DNA of 5,271 nt from Desulfobacula sp. (GCA_029940245.1 JAOZRF010000070.1:1-5271); one strand, 5' to 3'; shown: positions 1-5,271, numbered from the stretch's first letter. Numbers and translations are program-made. Notes: a model not told the origin generated them from the letters alone.

Positions 1-677
1 CCGGCATGGCCCATGAAATCAACCAGCCGTTGAATGTCATACAGATTTGTTCAGACCTGATTCTGAAAATGATTAAAAAAGGCATCAAAATTCCAGATGA
101 CGAGCTGGTGATGATGGCCCATGATATTATTGATAATGTTGCCAGAGCTGCCGGGGTTATCAAGCATGTCAGGGACTTTGCAAGACAATCTGAAAGGGAT
201 CTTAAAAAATTAGTGATTAATGATCCCATAAATGATGTATTCAAGGTTCTTGGGCACCAGTTGACGGTTCATTCCGTAAATGTGAACCTTGACCTTGATC
301 CACAAATTCCTGAAATCCAGGCAGAGCATAATCGCCTGGAGCAGGTGTTTATTAATCTTGTCACCAATGCCATTGATTCCATGGATGAAAAAGCTGAAAA
401 AGAGGATGAACCAGTTGAAAAAATATTGAGAATCAAAACATATACGAAAGAAGACTGGGTGGTAACCGAGGTGTCTGATACGGGGATAGGCATGACTGAA
501 GAGGTTAAAAAAAAGATATTTGAACCCTTTTTTACAACAAAAGAAACCGGTAAAGGGACGGGTCTTGGAACCAGTATCAGTTTTGGAATCATCAAAGATT
601 ATGGTGGAACTATAGATATACAAAGTGAGTATGGAAAAGGCGCTACCTTTATGATCAAGTTTCCGGCAATTGAATAA
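1..677 (+). CDS. Sensor histidine kinase, C-terminal part (5' end outside window)
   Basis: This is the catalytic half of a two-component sensor kinase; the sensory region lies upstream of the window. The first whole codon starts at base 3, and the reading frame is open to the left edge, so the ATG at 6 is an internal methionine, not the start. The dimerisation/phospho-acceptor box reads GMAHEINQPL, with the phosphorylated His at 12-14 followed by the usual Glu. The HATPase domain has an N-box (LEQVFINLVTNAIDSM, key Asn codons 354-356 and 366-368), a G1 box (SDTGIGM, Asp at 477-479), an F-box (FEPFFTTK) and a G2 box (GKGTGLGTSISFGI, from 549), so all ATP-binding elements are present and the kinase should be active. 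HEINQP boxes are typical of the HisKA family seen in DctB/NtrB-like kinases. It ends 11 bases before the next kinase gene and is most likely in one operon with it. The stimulus cannot be inferred. Confidence 0.95.
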   Translation, partial: GMAHEINQPLNVIQICSDLILKMIKKGIKIPDDELVMMAHDIIDNVARAAGVIKHVRDFARQSERDLKKLVINDPINDVFKVLGHQLTVHSVNVNLDLDPQIPEIQAEHNRLEQVFINLVTNAIDSMDEKAEKEDEPVEKILRIKTYTKEDWVVTEVSDTGIGMTEEVKKKIFEPFFTTKETGKGTGLGTSISFGIIKDYGGTIDIQSEYGKGATFMIKFPAIE

Positions 678-688
678 GGAAATAAACT

Positions 689-2224
689 ATGTTGGCCAAT
701 AAGATATTAATTGTTGATGATGAAGATATTATTGTCAGACTTCTTTCCATGTCTCTTCGCAGCGACGGCTATGAAACAGTTACAGCCAATTGTGGCGAGC
801 AGGGGCTTGCGGTCTTTAAAGCTGAAGCTCCTGATATTGTTGTGACGGATATAAAAATGCCGGGAATGGATGGACTTGAGCTGTTAAAAAAGATCAAGGA
901 TATTGATCCTGAAAAAGAAGTCATCATTGTAACCGGCCATGGAGATATAGATTCAACCATCACAGCTTTGCAGTTTGGTGCAAGTGATTTTATTAATAAG
1001 CCTGTGAGGGATGAGGCTTTAGCCATTGCCCTTGAGAGAGCAAAGGCAAAAATTGCCATCAGAGAAAAACTCAAAGAATATACTGAAAATCTGGAATTTA
1101 AGATTGCAGAAGCCACGGATGAGATTCGGCGCAAATCAAATTTTCAGCGCCTGTTGATCAGAAGCTCCAATGATGCCATCGTCGCTTTTGACCATGACTG
1201 GAAAGTGGTGGTGTTCAACCCTGGGGCTGCAAATATGTTTGGTGAGGCAGTAAAAGACGTCAGGAATAAAATGAGCATTGACGAGCTGTATACTCCTAAA
1301 ATTGCTAAAATATTTAAAAATCAGGCCAAAGAAGGAAAACAGCAGAATACGTTTCCATGGAGAGAAAATATAATAAACACCAAAGACGGCAGACAGATAC
1401 CGGTTCGATATACCAGCAATGTCCTTCATGAAAAAGGTGAATTTGTCGGAACCGTTAATTTTTTCCAGGACTTAACGGAAATCAAACGACTTGAAAAGGA
1501 ATTGGTACAGTCGGAGCGATTAGCTGCTGTTGGGCAGACGGTAAGTGGCCTTGCTCACTATGTTAAAAATATTCTCATCGGGCTTAAAGGCGGCAGTTAT
1601 GTAGTTGATGTGGGAATTGCTAAAAATGATACAGAAAAATTTAAGGCAGGCTGGAAAACCATAAAAAGAAATATCAAAAGAGTAGGAGATTTAACCCAGG
1701 ATCTATTGACCTATTCCAAGCAGAGAGAACCTGAATTTGAATCCTGTTCGCCCAATGATATTGTAAATGAAGTCATTGAACTTATCACGGATATAGCTAG
1801 ATCAAATGGCGTTTTTGTTTCAAAAGAATTTGATACCGGTATCGGTGAAGTTATGGCTGATCCGCAAACCATTCATCGTTCTTTGCTTAATCTTGTAAAT
1901 AATGCCATTGATGCCTGTATTGAGGATGAAGATACGTCTAAAAAGCATGAAGTTAAAATTCGGACATATGTGGATAACAATAATTACTTTGGTCTTGAAG
2001 TTAAAGACAATGGCTGCGGGATGGATGAAGATATTCAAAAGCAATTGTTTAACCCCATGTTCAGTTCCAAAGGTGGAAAAGGGACAGGTCTGGGGCTCCT
2101 TGTAACAGGAAAACTCATAGAAGAACACAAAGGCGTCATTGAGACTGAAACCAGTCCGGGAAATGGAAGCACATTTACAATTAAACTTCCCTATGAAAAA
2201 GTAAATACGGTTGATAAAAATTGA
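689..2224 (+). CDS. Hybrid receiver-PAS-histidine kinase
   Basis: A 511-residue cytoplasmic signalling protein with no membrane segment visible. Residues 1-120 are a receiver domain with acidic pocket D10/D11, phospho-acceptor D54 (TDIKMPGMDG), T82 and K104. Residues about 108-150 are a charged helical linker, probably a coiled coil. Residues about 152-265 resemble a PAS domain (NDAIVAFDHDWKVVVFNPGA... GTVNFFQDLTEIKRLE). Residues 270-345 are the DHp helices, with H290 in GLAHYVKNILIGLKGG, and about 385-505 an HATPase domain with N401/N405 (NLVNNAIDA), D440 (KDNGCGM) and a GGKGTGLGL G2 box. Receiver-first kinases usually act in the middle of a relay: phosphorylation by an upstream kinase, here probably the neighbour, changes the kinase module. 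The residue after H290 is Tyr instead of the usual Glu/Asp. The ATG start has AGGA at 677-680. The Pas ligand or cofactor is unknown. Confidence 0.93.
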   Translation: MLANKILIVDDEDIIVRLLSMSLRSDGYETVTANCGEQGLAVFKAEAPDIVVTDIKMPGMDGLELLKKIKDIDPEKEVIIVTGHGDIDSTITALQFGASDFINKPVRDEALAIALERAKAKIAIREKLKEYTENLEFKIAEATDEIRRKSNFQRLLIRSSNDAIVAFDHDWKVVVFNPGAANMFGEAVKDVRNKMSIDELYTPKIAKIFKNQAKEGKQQNTFPWRENIINTKDGRQIPVRYTSNVLHEKGEFVGTVNFFQDLTEIKRLEKELVQSERLAAVGQTVSGLAHYVKNILIGLKGGSYVVDVGIAKNDTEKFKAGWKTIKRNIKRVGDLTQDLLTYSKQREPEFESCSPNDIVNEVIELITDIARSNGVFVSKEFDTGIGEVMADPQTIHRSLLNLVNNAIDACIEDEDTSKKHEVKIRTYVDNNNYFGLEVKDNGCGMDEDIQKQLFNPMFSSKGGKGTGLGLLVTGKLIEEHKGVIETETSPGNGSTFTIKLPYEKVNTVDKN

Positions 2225-2232
2225 CCAGGACC

Positions 2233-2239
2233 AAGGAGG
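2233..2239 (+). promoter_or_regulatory. Strong ribosome binding site of the single-domain receiver
   Basis: AAGGAGG lies seven bases before the ATG at 2247 and is the closest match to the anti-Shine-Dalgarno consensus in the window. It supports the chosen start and suggests that the stand-alone receiver is made in larger amounts than the hybrid kinase upstream, which has only AGGA. Confidence 0.8.
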
Positions 2240-2246
2240 ATAAATT

Positions 2247-2639
2247 ATGAGCAAAAAAATTCTTGTGGTAGATGATGATCAAGATGTCAGATCATTTGTT
2301 GTCACAGTTCTGGAAGAAAACCAGTATATACCCCTGGTTGCTCAAGATGGTGTAGAAGGGTTGGAAATGATTGAAAAACACAAGCCCGACCTGGTGATTC
2401 TTGATGTGTTGATGCCAAGGGGGAGCGGAATTCGATTGTATCGTAAACTAAAAACAGATGAGGAGTTAAAAAAAATACCTGTTATCATGTTTACCGGGAT
2501 TGCCCTTAAGTCTTTTTTGAAATCTCAAAAAGCATTGGATGAATTTCAGGGAGGTGAAGTTCCCAAACCTGATGTTTATCTTGAAAAACCGATTGAACCT
2601 GAAGACCTGGTTGCGGCAATAAAGAAAAAACTGGGTTAA
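2247..2639 (+). CDS. Single-domain response regulator (receiver only)
   Basis: A 130-residue CheY-like receiver with no output domain. The acidic pocket is D9/D10/D11 after the first strand (KKILVVDDDQD), the phospho-acceptor is D53 (LVILDVLMPRGSG), the switch threonine is T83 (IMFTG) and the conserved lysine is K114 (YLEKP). The stretch from T83 to K114 is 31 residues against about 22 in CheY, so the beta4-alpha4-beta5 region carries an insertion of roughly nine residues (LKSFLKSQKALDEFQGGEVPKP). It begins 22 bases after the hybrid kinase behind a near-consensus Shine-Dalgarno, which suggests the same mRNA and strong translation. It is the likely phosphate target of one or both neighbouring kinases and may pass phosphate on or act by protein contact; the sequence does not decide which. 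Confidence 0.93.
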   Translation: MSKKILVVDDDQDVRSFVVTVLEENQYIPLVAQDGVEGLEMIEKHKPDLVILDVLMPRGSGIRLYRKLKTDEELKKIPVIMFTGIALKSFLKSQKALDEFQGGEVPKPDVYLEKPIEPEDLVAAIKKKLG

Positions 2640-2663
2640 TTAATTTTTATAAAATTTTGAGAT

Positions 2664-2668
2664 GGGAG
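2664..2668 (+). promoter_or_regulatory. Ribosome binding site deciding the Usp start
   Basis: GGGAG is five bases before ATG 2674. It overlaps the alternative in-frame ATG at 2662, so use of the upstream start would place this site inside the coding sequence and leave the start without a clear Shine-Dalgarno. Confidence 0.65.
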
Positions 2669-2673
2669 CTGGC

Positions 2674-3555
2674 ATGAAAATAAAAAAATTGCTTTTTGTG
2701 ACAAAGTTTGAAGATCTTTGCTATGATGCTTTAAAATCATTATTAGCACTTCGAAACGCTGCCCTGGAGCATGTTGTGTTTTTAAACGTGATTGAAAGAG
2801 ATAAAGTTGCCATGCAAAGGGGGAGCGGATATCTTAAGGAAGAAGAAGTCAAATTAAAGGAAACAGCGAATATCCGGTTTATAGACTGGGCTGAAAATTT
2901 ATTTGAAATGGGTTTGGAAGTGGGGGCATATATGGAAGTTTCCACCCTTATTCCTGAAATTCTAAAGGTTGTTGAAAAAGAATCTCCTGACCTCATTGTG
3001 ATTGGTCACTCCTTTAAAAGTCCTCTGGAACAGCTTTATGCCGGTTCTGATGTCACTGAATTGATCCGGAGGACTGAAGTACCGATTCTGGTTTTTAAGC
3101 ACAGGAGCGAAGACAATATTGTTCCTGAAAAATTGTTTGAACGGCCGTTGTTTGCTACAAACTGGTCGGAGACAGGGAAGAAGACAGTTGAATATATTAA
3201 AGAGCTGGGAAAGGTCATAGGCGAAATTCATATCATGCACGTGGTAAAGGAGAGCGCTTTAAAAAGTCTGGATACCCATGAAGTGCAAAAAGTCAGAAAA
3301 ATCGAAAGAAAACGACTGGATGATCTTTGTGATGAGCTTGAAGAAGCGGGAATCAACGCTAAACCCCATGTTTATGTGGGTGATCCGCAAAAGGAAATTG
3401 AAAAAGCAGCAAAAGAATACCAGGCCAGTATGATTATCCTGGGTTCCAGTGACAAAGCCGCAGTTTTGGAGCGGTGGATTGGTTCTATTTCAAAAAATAT
3501 CGCTGATAAATCTGTCTTTCCCTGTCTTCTCATCCCTGGCAAAAAAGATATTTAA
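2674..3555 (+). CDS. Tandem universal stress protein (two UspA domains)
   Basis: A soluble 293-residue protein made of two Usp domains, about residues 1-145 and 150-293. Domain 1 starts MKIKKLLFVTKFED and contains DLIVIGHSFKSPLEQ...GSDVTELIRRTEVPILVFKH; domain 2 starts at PLFATNWSETGKKTVEYI and ends MIILGSSDKAAVLERWIGS...FPCLLIPG. These are the beta4 and C-terminal strand patterns of the UspA family. The family's ATP-binding pattern G-x2-G-x9-G-S/T appears as G111-x2-F114-x9-G124-S125 and G257-x2-D260-x9-G270-S271, so the second Gly is replaced in both domains and nucleotide binding is uncertain. I place the start at ATG 2674, not 2662: GGGAG at 2664-2668 sits five bases before 2674, whereas 2662 has no good site, and Usp proteins normally begin directly with this lysine-rich first strand. 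It follows the receiver gene by 34 bases and is probably the last gene of that operon. The role is likely stress adaptation; the ligand is unknown. Confidence 0.92.
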   Translation: MKIKKLLFVTKFEDLCYDALKSLLALRNAALEHVVFLNVIERDKVAMQRGSGYLKEEEVKLKETANIRFIDWAENLFEMGLEVGAYMEVSTLIPEILKVVEKESPDLIVIGHSFKSPLEQLYAGSDVTELIRRTEVPILVFKHRSEDNIVPEKLFERPLFATNWSETGKKTVEYIKELGKVIGEIHIMHVVKESALKSLDTHEVQKVRKIERKRLDDLCDELEEAGINAKPHVYVGDPQKEIEKAAKEYQASMIILGSSDKAAVLERWIGSISKNIADKSVFPCLLIPGKKDI

Positions 3556-3594
3556 ATCTGGCCTTTTTTAGGACTGATTTTTAGGTTATAGATA

Positions 3595-3629
3595 GTGCCT
3601 GAACGAAAACCTTGTTCAGGCACGGTTTT
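3595..3629 (+). terminator. Intrinsic terminator after the Usp gene
   Basis: A perfect ten-base inverted repeat, GTGCCTGAAC (3595-3604) and GTTCAGGCAC (3614-3623), encloses a nine-base loop and is followed by GGTTTT and then further T-rich sequence (AAGTTTT). The stem is 6 of 10 G/C. It lies 40 bases after the Usp stop codon and just before a candidate promoter, so it most likely ends the kinase-receiver-Usp transcript. The T-run is interrupted by GG and AAG, so termination could be partial. No clear A-tract precedes the stem, so I assign it to the + strand only. Confidence 0.85.
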
Positions 3630-3652
3630 AAGTTTTAACCTTGTTTTACTTA

Positions 3653-3681
3653 TTGACTCAAAATCATAGTTTTGATATATG
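3653..3681 (+). promoter_or_regulatory. Candidate sigma70-type promoter for the receiver-mrp unit
   Basis: TTGACT (3653-3658, five of six matches to TTGACA) and TATATG (3676-3681, four of six matches to TATAAT) are separated by 17 bases. A transcript starting near 3688 would have a leader of about 22 bases containing the AAGG at 3700-3703. The site lies between the terminator and the receiver gene, where a promoter is expected. The region is AT-rich, so chance matches are possible. Confidence 0.5.
3658..3675. promoter_or_regulatory. Palindrome in the promoter spacer (possible operator)
   Basis: TCAAAA (3658-3663) and TTTTGA (3670-3675) form a perfect inverted repeat around a six-base centre (TCATAG). 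It fills the space between the proposed -35 and -10, where a bound dimer would block RNA polymerase. The arms differ from the FNR/CRP half-sites TTGAT and TGTGA, so I do not name a regulator. Six-base AT-rich arms can arise by chance. Confidence 0.4.
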
Positions 3682-3710
3682 CAGACGAATTTAAAATATA
3701 AGGCTATATT

Positions 3711-4184
3711 ATGAAACTTCTATTTATAGATGATGAACAGACATTTTTGAAATATCTTGCCAAACGGCTTGTGCTTGACGGATTCACGGTTAAAACAACC
3801 TTTTCCGGAGAAGAAGGGGTTGAAGCCGCTGCAAAGGAAGATTTTGATGTGGCAGTAGTGGATTTACAGATGCCGGGAATTGATGGAATTGAAGTTCAAA
3901 AAAGGTTGAAGGACTTGCAGCCAATGTTACCCTGTATTGTTCTCACCGGGCATGGAAGTGTTGAAAATGCGCTGGAAAGCGGCAAATATAATGCATTTAA
4001 GTTTTTATCAAAGCCCGTGGATATGGATACCCTCATAAAAACCATAAACGCGGCTTATGATCACAGAATTAAACAGGAACAATCATCCTCCAGACCTGAA
4101 GGCTTTCAAACAGGGACAAAAAAAGAAGGCGCTGTTGCAAGACTATACGGAAAATTCCGTAAGCTATATGGCGTTGAAAAATAG
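3711..4184 (+). CDS. Response regulator, receiver with short basic tail
   Basis: A 157-residue protein with a complete receiver domain: D7/D8/E9 (LLFIDDEQ), phospho-acceptor D51 (VVDLQMPGIDG), T79 (IVLTGHG) and K101 (LSKPVD). The receiver ends near residue 120. The remaining 37 or so residues start with a Ser/Gly/Lys-rich linker (QSSSRPEGFQTGTKKEG) and finish with a possible amphipathic basic helix, residues 143-153 (ARLYGKFRKLY). This tail is too short for a helix-turn-helix, GGDEF or HD-GYP output domain. The ATG is preceded by AAGG with a seven-base gap. The gene follows a terminator and a candidate promoter and is 47 bases from mrpE with no terminator seen between, so it probably leads the mrp operon. 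Its partner kinase may be one of the two encoded upstream; this is inferred from position only. Confidence 0.92.
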   Translation: MKLLFIDDEQTFLKYLAKRLVLDGFTVKTTFSGEEGVEAAAKEDFDVAVVDLQMPGIDGIEVQKRLKDLQPMLPCIVLTGHGSVENALESGKYNAFKFLSKPVDMDTLIKTINAAYDHRIKQEQSSSRPEGFQTGTKKEGAVARLYGKFRKLYGVEK

Positions 4185-4187
4185 CGC

Positions 4188-4237
4188 TTATTGACTTTTT
4201 ATGCTTATGATATTTAAGGGAGGGTGTTTTATTGACT
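4188..4237 (+). repeat. Direct repeat of TTATTGACT around the mrpE leader (third copy at 3650-3658)
   Basis: TTATTGACT occurs at 4188-4196 and 4229-4237, start to start 41 bases, and again at 3650-3658 in the leader of the receiver gene. The 3650 and 4188 copies share a preceding C, giving a ten-base match. The 4229 copy includes the mrpE TTG start codon, and the 3650 copy includes the proposed -35. I saw no further copies elsewhere in the window by eye. This may be a regulator site or a chance in AT-rich leaders. Confidence 0.35.
4218..4224 (+). promoter_or_regulatory. Ribosome binding site deciding the TTG start of mrpE
   Basis: GGGAGGG, within AAGGGAGGG, is seven bases before the TTG at 4232. 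The frame is closed upstream by the TGA at 4208-4210 with no ATG or GTG start between except GTT/GGT-type codons. The next in-frame ATG lies inside the first membrane helix (residue 33), so TTG at 4232 is the only sensible start. Confidence 0.8.
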
Positions 4238-4783
4238 ATTTCCAGTAACTGTATTGTCAAAAATGATGACAAACCGACATCAACGTTTTTTAAGTCATTT
4301 TTTTCTTTTCTGATTACATTTGTTTTGATGTTTTTATCCTGGCTTGTATTGTCAGGAAAATTTGAACCCCTGCTGTTGTGGCTGGGGGGGATTTCAAGTT
4401 TTCTTGTGGCATATTATTTTTATGACCTTTTATTCCCTGCCTTAGAAACAGGATATGTCAAAATTTTTATTCGATTTATTCACTATTGCCCCTGGTTGAT
4501 ATGGGAAATCGTTAAAGCCAATTTTCATTTATTATATCTTGCATTTCATCCCCGGATGAAAGAGTTAATAGATCCTCACATCATCACCTTTAAAACCAAT
4601 TTAAAATCCGATATTGCCATAACAACCCTGGCCAATTCCATCACCCTGACCCCTGGAACCATTACGATAACAGCGGACAGTGATGGCGTATTCAAAGTGC
4701 ATGCCATTGACAGGGAATGTGCCGAAGCTTTGCCCGGCATTATGTTAGAAAAAGTTGCAAGAGTTTTTGGAGAAGAGATATGA
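4232..4783 (+). CDS. mrpE: Mrp-type cation/proton antiporter subunit E
   Basis: A 183-residue membrane protein of the MnhE/MrpE family, an accessory subunit of the multi-protein Mrp Na+(K+)/H+ antiporter. A polar 18-residue N-terminus is followed by two hydrophobic helices, about 23-41 and 46-70, and a third, more amphipathic hydrophobic stretch at about 76-105 (FIRFIHYCPWLIWEIVKANFHLLYLAF). The C-terminal part is soluble and holds the family signature ANSITLTPGT at 134-143, followed by TITADSDGVFKVHAID. The length is slightly above the usual 160 or so because of the N-terminal extension. Translation starts at TTG with a strong Shine-Dalgarno. The stop overlaps the mrpF start in ATGA, indicating coupled translation. 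No mrpA-D lies upstream; the gene before it is a receiver. Related subunits occur in membrane-bound hydrogenase complexes, so the complex type depends on the genes downstream. Confidence 0.93.
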   Translation: MTISSNCIVKNDDKPTSTFFKSFFSFLITFVLMFLSWLVLSGKFEPLLLWLGGISSFLVAYYFYDLLFPALETGYVKIFIRFIHYCPWLIWEIVKANFHLLYLAFHPRMKELIDPHIITFKTNLKSDIAITTLANSITLTPGTITITADSDGVFKVHAIDRECAEALPGIMLEKVARVFGEEI

Positions 4784-5067
4784 ATACTTTTTTTCTAAGC
4801 GTTGCATTGGGCTTATGCTTGCTCATGCTTTTTTCATTGTATAGAACCTTGTTCGGTCCTACTGTTCTGGACCGGCTCATTGGTGTCAATGCTATCGGAA
4901 GTAAGACGGTGGTTATTTTATTGCTGATCGGTTTCCTGTATGAGCGTATTGACATGTTTGTGGATATTGCGCTGGCCTATGCTTTTTTGAATTTCATTGC
5001 CGTGCTGGCAGCATCCCGATATTTCCACAAAAGAAAAGGGCTGTACGAAGAATCCTTTATGGATTGA
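4780..5067 (+). CDS. mrpF: Mrp-type cation/proton antiporter subunit F
   Basis: A 95-residue integral membrane protein of the MnhF/MrpF family. Three hydrophobic helices are visible at about 3-21, 34-53 and 58-79, joined by the conserved loop FGPTVLDRLIGVNAIGSK with D31 and R32, and by YERID. The last helix has the family pattern VDIALAYAFLNFIAVLAASRY. Length fits the family (about 90-100). I start at ATG 4780 inside the ATGA overlap with mrpE. A longer version from ATG 4717 adds 21 residues that are an out-of-frame reading of the mrpE end, rich in Arg/Cys/Phe and unlike any MrpF N-terminus. MrpF is required for assembly and activity of Mrp complexes in characterised Bacillus systems. Confidence 0.93.
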   Translation: MNTFFLSVALGLCLLMLFSLYRTLFGPTVLDRLIGVNAIGSKTVVILLLIGFLYERIDMFVDIALAYAFLNFIAVLAASRYFHKRKGLYEESFMD

Positions 5068-5086
5068 TCATTAATCTGGAGTCATC

Positions 5087-5271
5087 ATGGATATACTTGT
5101 TATTTTACTTTTATTTTTCGGTCTGTTATTTTTTCTGGGCGGGGCTGTCGGCATTATCAGAATGCCGGATTTTTACAGCAGGCTCCATCCGGCAGGGAAA
5201 ATGGATACCCTGGGGATTCTTGCCATGGTGATGGGGCTTGCATTATATAACCTTCATCATTTTTCTCTGGA
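5087..5271 (+). CDS. mrpG: Mrp-type cation/proton antiporter subunit G (3' end outside window)
   Basis: The first 61 codons of a MnhG/MrpG-family membrane subunit; the frame is open to the window end. It starts MDILVILLLFFGLLFFLGG, a first membrane helix, followed by the family signature GIIRMPDFYSRLHPAGKMDTLG (residues 22-43) and the beginning of a second helix (ILAMVMGLALY). The R-x-P-D-x-Y-x-R-L-H and K-x-D-T-L-G elements identify the family with confidence. GGAG at 5078-5081 lies five bases before the ATG. It begins 19 bases after mrpF, giving the E-F-G order. About half of the expected 100-120 residues are present. Confidence 0.92.
   Translation, partial: MDILVILLLFFGLLFFLGGAVGIIRMPDFYSRLHPAGKMDTLGILAMVMGLALYNLHHFSL

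Noticed and set aside
210..623. Long antisense open frames opposite the first kinase, and similar ones opposite the hybrid kinase and Usp genes
   Set aside because: They lie fully within strong coding regions on the other strand, show no recognisable domain, and have the Phe/Ile/Ser-rich make-up expected from the complement of Lys/Glu-rich genes.
2662..2673. Usp start at ATG 2662
   Set aside because: It lacks a clear ribosome binding site and would add MGAG before the normal first strand; ATG 2674 has GGGAG at proper spacing.
4146..4161. Inverted repeat TACGGAA-AA-TTCCGTA near the end of the receiver gene
   Set aside because: It is inside the coding sequence, the two-base loop is too small for a stable hairpin without opening the stem, and no T-run follows; probably chance.
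4191..4218. Promoter directly before mrpE (TTGACT 4191-4196 with TTTAAG 4213-4218)
   Set aside because: The transcript would start near 4225, after the Shine-Dalgarno at 4218-4224, so it could not serve mrpE well; the better -10-like TATGAT at 4206 is only nine bases from the -35.
4717..4779. Longer mrpF start at ATG 4717
   Set aside because: The extra 21 residues read the end of mrpE out of frame, do not resemble an MrpF N-terminus, and the ATGA overlap at 4780 gives a normal start.
1..5271. CRISPR arrays, tRNA or rRNA genes, insertion sequences and attachment sites
   Set aside because: I saw no regularly spaced repeats, RNA-gene signatures, transposase-like frames or terminal inverted repeats; the window is nearly filled by ordinary genes on one strand.

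Overview
The window is a moderately AT-rich, single-strand stretch of bacterial chromosome. Every supported gene lies on the + strand, with short gaps and Shine-Dalgarno sites of the AGGA/GGAG type. The density of sensor kinases and stand-alone receivers, the N-terminal receiver-PAS-kinase fusion, the tandem universal stress protein and an Mrp-type antiporter cluster that begins with the E subunit together suggest a deltaproteobacterial sulfate reducer of the Desulfobacteraceae type. That assignment is inference from style and memory; no marker gene is present.

Layout. (1) Bases 1-2639 are a signalling block: the C-terminal half of a histidine kinase (cut by the window start), a 511-residue receiver-PAS-histidine kinase, and a 130-residue single-domain receiver, with gaps of 11 and 22 bases. 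(2) A tandem universal stress protein follows at 2674-3555, probably in the same transcript. (3) Bases 3556-3710 hold a good intrinsic terminator hairpin, then a candidate sigma70-type promoter with an 18-base palindrome between its -35 and -10. (4) A second transcription unit starts with another stand-alone receiver (3711-4184), followed by mrpE (TTG start), mrpF (overlapping mrpE by four bases) and mrpG, which runs off the end of the window. The rest of the antiporter, or of a related membrane complex, should lie downstream.

Working together. The first unit looks like a phosphorelay: two kinases and two receivers (one fused to a kinase) with no DNA-binding or enzymatic output domain visible. 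The third receiver also lacks an output domain and is probably co-transcribed with the Mrp genes. A reasonable but unproven reading is that phospho-signalling and a stress protein are tied to control of a Na+(or K+)/H+ antiporter, through protein contacts rather than through a classical transcription factor encoded here.

Points of most interest: the tyrosine directly after the phospho-acceptor histidine in the hybrid kinase, the joining of an output-less receiver to mrpEFG, a nine-base word repeated three times in the leaders of the second unit, and the matching loss of the second glycine in both Usp nucleotide-binding motifs.
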